From Arthrobacter sp. Bi26 (GTDB lineage Bacteria; Actinomycetota; Actinomycetes; Actinomycetales; Micrococcaceae), in NCBI RefSeq assembly GCF_918697925.1, contig NZ_CAKKMF010000002.1, positions 56,988-120,987 on the forward strand: 64,000 bases of DNA. Reading direction: 5' to 3'. Below the pieces are notes generated by a model. That model was not told the DNA's origin, did no database searches, and was given only the letters and a program-made list of their open reading frames with translations. Positions 59,584 to 64,000 of the stretch are shown in pieces (positions within the stretch are counted from its first letter, which is position 1; the number at the start of each line of letters is the position of its first letter). Both the position numbers and the translations under genes were made by a program.

Positions 59584-62500
59584 CTTCCCGGCATGCAACC
59601 TGACGGTGTCAGGGCCCAGACGCACCCTTACGGGATGTCCGGCGCCTGCGGCGGCGGCCACCGTCAGCCGTTTGTGGTCCAAGACCACCTCCAGCGGCTG
59701 GTCCCGGTACCGGACGATGAAGCCCAGTCTGCGCAAACCCGCGGGCAGCCGGGGATCAAAGACCAGTTCGTCCTGTTCCATCCGGAGCCCGGCGAAGCTT
59801 CGTTGCACGGTGTCGATGCTGCCCGCCATGGCGCCGAGGTGGATTCCGGCACGGGTTGTGCCGCCCTGCGTGTCGTCGAGATCGGCGTCGAGCGCTTCAC
59901 GGAAGGTACTCCATGCCCGTTCCGGGTCCATGGCGGCCAGGACGGAGGCATGGACCATGCGGCTCAGGGTCGATCCATGGGCCGTTCGGGCGAGGTAGAA
60001 GTCAACAGTCCTGGCCAGCATGGTTGAGTCTACGCAGTAGCCGAGAGTTCCGAGAAAATCGGTCAGCTGCTGCTCCCCGAGCAGGTAGAGCAGCATCAGG
60101 GCGTCGGCCTGCTTGGCCAGCATGTAGTCGTTGGGTGTTTGGTGTTCTGCTTCGAGGATCAGATCGAGGCGTTCGATATTGCCGTAGAGGTGGCGGTAGT
60201 GTTCCCAGTCGAGTTCTTTGAGGCCGCTGTATCCCTCAAATTGGCTGATGATTCCGGCCCCGTGGAACGGGACATACATGCGGTGGCTTATGTGTTCCCA
60301 AAGGTTCAGTTCCTCCGGCGCGACGTCCAGCCGCGATGCCAGGTCCTCTTGCTCGTGGGGCTGCAGCGCACCCCTCAAGAGGTGGAGCGCCCTCCCGCAG
60401 ATCCAGGCGGCCATCACGTTGGTATAGGCGTTGTCATTGACCCCTTCCCCCGGCCGGTCGGGGTAGCCGGTGTGGTATTCGTCCGGTCCCATCACGCCCA
60501 TGATGTGGAACCGGTCTGCCTCGGCATCATGCATGGCCATTGAAGCGAACAGACGCGCGACTTCGACCAGGATGTCAGCCCCCCGCTCGGTCAACCAAGC
60601 CCGGTCTCCGGTGGCCTCGAAGTACTGCCAGGTGTTATAGGCAATCGCCAGGCCCGAATGGCGTTGAAGGCTGGAATAATCCTCCACCCAGTCATTGAGT
60701 CGAGGGTTGAATTTCCAATGCGGGGTTTCCTCCCGCCCGTTGCTCCCGCTCTGCCAGGGGTACATCGCTCCCCGCAGCCCTGCCTTCCGTGCGGCATCGC
60801 GCGCCGCGTCCAGCCTCCGCCAGCGGTAGTCGAGCAAGGACTTGGCGGTGGCAGGCAGCCGGGATGTGAGCACGGGCAGGACGAACAACTCATCCCAGAA
60901 CACGTGGCCGCGATACCCTTCTCCATGCAGCCCCCGGGCAGGAACGCCGGCATCCAGCTCGGCCGCATGCGGCGTGAGGGTCTGGAGGACATGAAATACA
61001 TGAAGGTTCAGGATCAGCTGTGTTTGCCGGTCGGTGTTCAGTTCCAAAGCAAAGGCGGCCAGCAAACGCTGCCAGGCAGACTCATGTGCCGCCAGGATCT
61101 GGTCGAAGCCAGCCGGTGCCCGGGCCAAGACATCCAGGGCCCCTCCAAGGGGTGACGATATGGCTGTGTCCCGCGAAGAAACCACCGCAACCATTTTGCA
61201 GAAGGCTGTTGGCGCCCCGGCCCGCAGCTCAAGCAGGGCATCACGGTACAGCCTGCCTTTCAGCCGGGTAGCCGCAGTGGCGTCCGGCGCTGGTTGTTGC
61301 TCCTGGACCCCGGCCATAGGCCCAAGAATTCGGGCAGCCGTGCAAATCCTGATATGGCTGCTGCTGGTGGCCACCTCGATCCAGTCGGTTCCGTTTGCCG
61401 TCGTTCCAAAAGACACGGGACGCAGATGCCGGTGGGCCAGCAGGGCATCGGCGTGAATGTTTGAATTGGTGACCCCCGCATCGAGAGCGGCGCGAACCAG
61501 CAGCTGCCCGTCCCAGCCGCGCGCCGTCAACGTCGTTTCCAGCGCCGCCAAATGGGGCTGCGCCGCGGATATGAGGCGGCGCTGCATGACTTCCAGCTGG
61601 CGGCCGTCATCGGTCTCGAGCACGACCGTCCGAGACAATAGTGCCCGCCTCATATCGAGTTCGCGGTGCTCACTGCGTAACCGGAGCCCTCCAGCCGACC
61701 ACCAGCGGCCAGGTACCACGGCAACGTCCACAGGCAGCCAGTTCGGCGCATTCACCATGTGCTCATCCTCGGTCTGCTGCCCATGGACCTCGCTCGTGAG
61801 GCGGTTATAGATCCCGGCCAGGTACGTTCCCGGATAGTGAATTCCGTCTGCAGCGCTTTCCGGCGCGGCTCCCCTGACAGCCATGTACCCGTTGCCCAGG
61901 GTGGTCAGCGCCTCCCGATGGCCCTCGTGGGCAGGATCCATGCCTTCGTAGATGAGATGCCAGGGATCGGCAAGAACAAGGCCGATATCGAATTCGCTGA
62001 CATCATTGAGCACCACGTCGGCTCCTGCCGCTTCCAACTCGGCACGCTGCCCGGCCCGGTCGATCCCGACAACCAGCCCGAAGCCTCCGGCCCGCGCGGC
62101 CTGGACACCAGCCACCGCGTCTTCAATTACGGCCACCCGCGCCGCGGGCACACGAATTTGACGGGCCGCCTCGAGAAAAAGGGCAGGATCAGGTTTCCCG
62201 GGCAGGTGGAGAGCCGCTGCAGCCCGCCCGTCAATGATGAGATCAAAATCGTCCAGCAGCCTGGCGCGTTTCAAAATGGCTCGGGCGTTCCGGCTTGAGG
62301 AGGCAAGCACCGTCCTCATGTGCCCCTTACGCAGTCTCCGGAGCAGGTCCACCGTCCCGGCAAACACCCGAACACGGCCCTTCTTGAGTCTCCGATTAAA
62401 GATCTCGTTCTTGCGGGCACTGAGTCCAGCTACGGACCATGTACCGGGCGGATCGGAAGGTTGTCCTGCCGGAATGGCGATTCCCCGCGATTCGAGGAAG

Positions 62501-62754
62501 GCGCGGATTCCCTCTTCCCTCAGACGACCGTCGACGAAGCGCCGGTAGTCGCTGCCCGTGAAGGGGTCCCCACCGGTCGTGCCGGGTACGCGTGGATCCT
62601 GGAGGACGCCATCGAATAGCTCCTTCCACGCCATCTCGTGAATTTCAGCTGTGTCAGTGACCACCCCGTCGAGGTCAAAAATGACGGCATCGAACGGGGA
62701 CATGGCAGATGCCGCCGTGGACGATGCACTCCACTCCTGCGGTTCGGGCGCCAT
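59551..62754 (-). CDS. HAD phosphatase/mutase fused to GH65 disaccharide phosphorylase
   Basis: 1067 residues from ATG 62754, preceded by GGGAGGAACC. Residues 18-260: HAD domain of beta-phosphoglucomutase type (FDAVIFDLDGVVTDTAE, nucleophile Asp; VIEDAVAGVQAARAGGFGLVVG). Residues about 270-1067: GH65 (trehalose/kojibiose/maltose phosphorylase type) with GHVFWDELF, the (alpha/alpha)6 barrel and general-acid Glu in MGPDEYHTGYPD near 760. A phosphorylase would release beta-glucose 1-phosphate, which the mutase turns into glucose 6-phosphate, giving ATP-sparing use of a disaccharide such as trehalose. Same architecture as mycobacterial OtsB1 (Rv2006), a dormancy-regulon gene. Confidence 0.9.
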   Translation of the reverse strand: MAPEPQEWSASSTAASAMSPFDAVIFDLDGVVTDTAEIHEMAWKELFDGVLQDPRVPGTTGGDPFTGSDYRRFVDGRLREEGIRAFLESRGIAIPAGQPSDPPGTWSVAGLSARKNEIFNRRLKKGRVRVFAGTVDLLRRLRKGHMRTVLASSSRNARAILKRARLLDDFDLIIDGRAAAALHLPGKPDPALFLEAARQIRVPAARVAVIEDAVAGVQAARAGGFGLVVGIDRAGQRAELEAAGADVVLNDVSEFDIGLVLADPWHLIYEGMDPAHEGHREALTTLGNGYMAVRGAAPESAADGIHYPGTYLAGIYNRLTSEVHGQQTEDEHMVNAPNWLPVDVAVVPGRWWSAGGLRLRSEHRELDMRRALLSRTVVLETDDGRQLEVMQRRLISAAQPHLAALETTLTARGWDGQLLVRAALDAGVTNSNIHADALLAHRHLRPVSFGTTANGTDWIEVATSSSHIRICTAARILGPMAGVQEQQPAPDATAATRLKGRLYRDALLELRAGAPTAFCKMVAVVSSRDTAISSPLGGALDVLARAPAGFDQILAAHESAWQRLLAAFALELNTDRQTQLILNLHVFHVLQTLTPHAAELDAGVPARGLHGEGYRGHVFWDELFVLPVLTSRLPATAKSLLDYRWRRLDAARDAARKAGLRGAMYPWQSGSNGREETPHWKFNPRLNDWVEDYSSLQRHSGLAIAYNTWQYFEATGDRAWLTERGADILVEVARLFASMAMHDAEADRFHIMGVMGPDEYHTGYPDRPGEGVNDNAYTNVMAAWICGRALHLLRGALQPHEQEDLASRLDVAPEELNLWEHISHRMYVPFHGAGIISQFEGYSGLKELDWEHYRHLYGNIERLDLILEAEHQTPNDYMLAKQADALMLLYLLGEQQLTDFLGTLGYCVDSTMLARTVDFYLARTAHGSTLSRMVHASVLAAMDPERAWSTFREALDADLDDTQGGTTRAGIHLGAMAGSIDTVQRSFAGLRMEQDELVFDPRLPAGLRRLGFIVRYRDQPLEVVLDHKRLTVAAAAGAGHPVRVRLGPDTVRLHAGKSHSFHLGPPR

Positions 62755-62842
62755 GCGCGGTTCCTCCCTCGGCGGGCGCGGATTGCATCACCGACCGCAG
62801 CCCTGGCTATTCAGTGCTACTCCGCTGAGGGCGGCAAAGACA

Positions 62843-62856
62843 GGGGCCTTGGACCC
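62843..62856. promoter_or_regulatory. DosR/DevR-box-like site before the HAD-GH65 gene
   Basis: GGGGCCTTGGACCC, 11 of 14 matches to GGGACCTTCGGCCC, about 90-100 bases before the ATG at 62754 on the minus strand. Confidence 0.45.
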
Positions 62857-62878
62857 GTCGATCCCAGCCGCTCAGCTG

Positions 62879-63799
62879 TCAGCCGTTCAGCACCACATTC
62901 ACCGGCGGCTCACCTGCCAGCATGAGCTCGATCTGCCGCTGCAGCAGCCGGCCCATCCGCGGCCGCATCGCCGAACTCGCCCCGCCCACGTGCGGGCTGA
63001 TGATGACACCCGGGGCCAGCCACAGCGGGTGGTCCTGCGGCAGGGGCTCGGGATCGGTGACGTCCAGCGCGGCGCGGATCCGTCCGGAGGCGGTGTGCCG
63101 GACCAGGGCATCGGTGTCCGCCACCGGACCGCGGGCCACGTTCACCACCAGGGCGCCGTCCGGCATCGCCGCGAGGAAAGCGTCATCAATCAGGTGCCGG
63201 GTGGAGTCGCTGAGCGGAACCCCCACCACCACGATGTCGTGCACCGGCAGCAACGCCTGGAGTTCCGCAATACCGTGGACCTGGCCGCGTTCATCCATCC
63301 GCACCGTGCTGGCCACCCGGGTCACGCTGGTCTCGAAGGGCAGGAGCCGGTCCTCGATCGCCTTGCCCACCCCGCCGTAGCCAACTATCAGGACGCGGCG
63401 GTCGGCCAGGCTGGCCGTGGGCCTGGCATCCCAGCTGCCCTCCTGCTGGTGCTGGATCAGGCGGGGCAACTCGCGCTGGCTGGCGAGGATCAGGGCGAGT
63501 GCCAGCTCCGCCGTGGAGGTTTCGTGCACGCCGGACGCGTTGGCGAAGACCCGTCCGGACGGCAGGAACTCCGCCACCCCGTCGTACCCGATCGACTGGC
63601 TCTGCACCAGGGCGGTGTCCACCCGTTCCAGCCCCTGCAGGACCTGCGGGCCTCCCATGTAGGGCGGCACCACGATGTCGATCCGGGGCAGCGGCGGCTC
63701 ACCGGTGAGGTCCCATTCCAGGATCGTGACGTCTGCGTGCGGCTGAAGGTATTTACGCAACGAGGCGTCCGGCAGGCTGACAGTAATTTTCCGGCTCAT
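62879..63799 (-). CDS. D-2-hydroxyacid dehydrogenase (NAD-binding)
   Basis: 306 residues from ATG 63799 (MSRKITVSLPD); the open frame to 63985 overlaps the divergent gene's promoter side. Seen: NASGVHETSTAELALALILAS near 90-110 (read in parts), dinucleotide loop VGYGGVGKAIEDRL near 144, VNVARGPVADTDAL with the catalytic Arg near 222, the Glu region DPEPLPQDHPLW near 252, and catalytic His in SPHVGGASS near 271. Reduces a 2-keto acid or acts as a glyoxylate/phosphoglycerate-type dehydrogenase; substrate not specified. Divergent from the gene starting at 63936. Confidence 0.9.
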   Translation of the reverse strand: MSRKITVSLPDASLRKYLQPHADVTILEWDLTGEPPLPRIDIVVPPYMGGPQVLQGLERVDTALVQSQSIGYDGVAEFLPSGRVFANASGVHETSTAELALALILASQRELPRLIQHQQEGSWDARPTASLADRRVLIVGYGGVGKAIEDRLLPFETSVTRVASTVRMDERGQVHGIAELQALLPVHDIVVVGVPLSDSTRHLIDDAFLAAMPDGALVVNVARGPVADTDALVRHTASGRIRAALDVTDPEPLPQDHPLWLAPGVIISPHVGGASSAMRPRMGRLLQRQIELMLAGEPPVNVVLNG

Positions 63800-63935
63800 G
63801 AGTGCCAGCGTAGTGGACCATGATGCGGGAGTTTCGTCCGACTTTGGCCGCGCCCCGCGCGCTCCGTGGACTTCGCCCCCGGCGCGGCCTAACGTCGGAG
63901 GCACCACCCCAGCCGAGTCCGGAAGGCCCACGCAC

Positions 63936-64000
63936 ATGACGAATCCGGGCCCCCGGCCGGCCGCTCCCACCCACCGCAGGAACATGGTCCTGGTCTGGGC
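63936..64000 (+). CDS. Start of an unidentified gene (3' cut by window end)
   Basis: ATG at 63936 preceded by GGAAGG at 9-base spacing; only about 21 codons are visible (MTNPGPRPAAP, then HRRNMVLVW). A Pro-rich cytoplasmic tail running into a hydrophobic segment would fit a membrane transporter, but too little is present to assign a family. Divergent from the dehydrogenase gene. Confidence 0.5.
   Translation, partial: MTNPGPRPAAPTHRRNMVLVW

Noticed and set aside
1..64000. CRISPR array or phage structural genes
   Set aside because: No regularly spaced direct repeats and no integrase, terminase, capsid or cas-like proteins were seen.

Overview
The window comes from a high-GC actinobacterium, most likely Arthrobacter, Pseudarthrobacter or Paenarthrobacter (family Micrococcaceae). 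Support: GC-rich coding on both strands, a DUF222/HNH endonuclease of the type multicopy in these genomes, ABC sugar importers without their own ATPase gene, and enzyme families typical of soil Arthrobacter. The assignment comes from gene content only, not from a marker gene.

Region 1 (1-29.1 kb) is a catabolic island that I read as a C-glycoside (C-C linked sugar-aromatic) degradation locus. Its core is a run of 12 minus-strand genes from 25018 down to 13862: sugar-binding lipoprotein, two permeases, an NTF2-like protein, a hydroxypyruvate-isomerase-like TIM barrel, a GMC flavin oxidase, a beta (DUF6379) and an alpha (TIM barrel) subunit of a C-glycoside deglycosidase, a second alpha and beta, a Gfo/Idh/MocA dehydrogenase and a sugar isomerase. 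A LysR gene is divergent at 25247. Beyond it lie two genes (26257-29062) in which beta and alpha domains are fused into one chain. A fifth, divergent alpha/beta pair faces outward at 12281/12766. Upstream are a second GMC oxidase with an MFS pump, LysR and SDR genes (3891-8874), a Gfo dehydrogenase with an unknown partner and a ROK regulator (9047-12251), and at 1-3872 an aromatic-ring module (flavin hydroxylase, ACMSD-like amidohydrolase, FAH-fold hydrolase, SDR) that could process the released aglycone. The expected flow is import, oxidation of the sugar at C3, C-C cleavage by alpha-beta, then sugar salvage and aglycone breakdown.

Region 2 (29.2-37.4 kb) is accessory: DUF222-HNH protein, phosphotransferase, SDR with divergent TetR and a clear operator, a DUF1801 reading frame without a start codon, a pRiA4b ORF-3-like protein, an AAA ATPase and a decayed GH32 fragment. 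Region 3 (37.5-43.3 kb) is an intact fructan/sucrose-type operon: GH32, sugar-binding protein, two permeases, LacI, with paired operators over the promoter.

Region 4 (43.4-53.1 kb) has a complete IS5-family element inserted at the stop codon of a VOC-family gene, a three-gene operon (MHS transporter, DUF1445 protein, 87-residue protein), a 60-bp inverted remnant of the same IS, a heterodimeric ABC exporter, two more VOC proteins and another transposase scrap. Region 5 (53.2-62.8 kb) holds a universal stress protein, PEP synthase, a PNPOx-fold protein, a CtpF-like P-type ATPase and a HAD-GH65 fusion. This matches part of the dormancy (DosR) gene set of mycobacteria, and three DosR-box-like palindromes lie in its intergenic gaps. 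The window closes with a D-2-hydroxyacid dehydrogenase and the first codons of another gene.

No rRNA or tRNA gene and no CRISPR array was seen.
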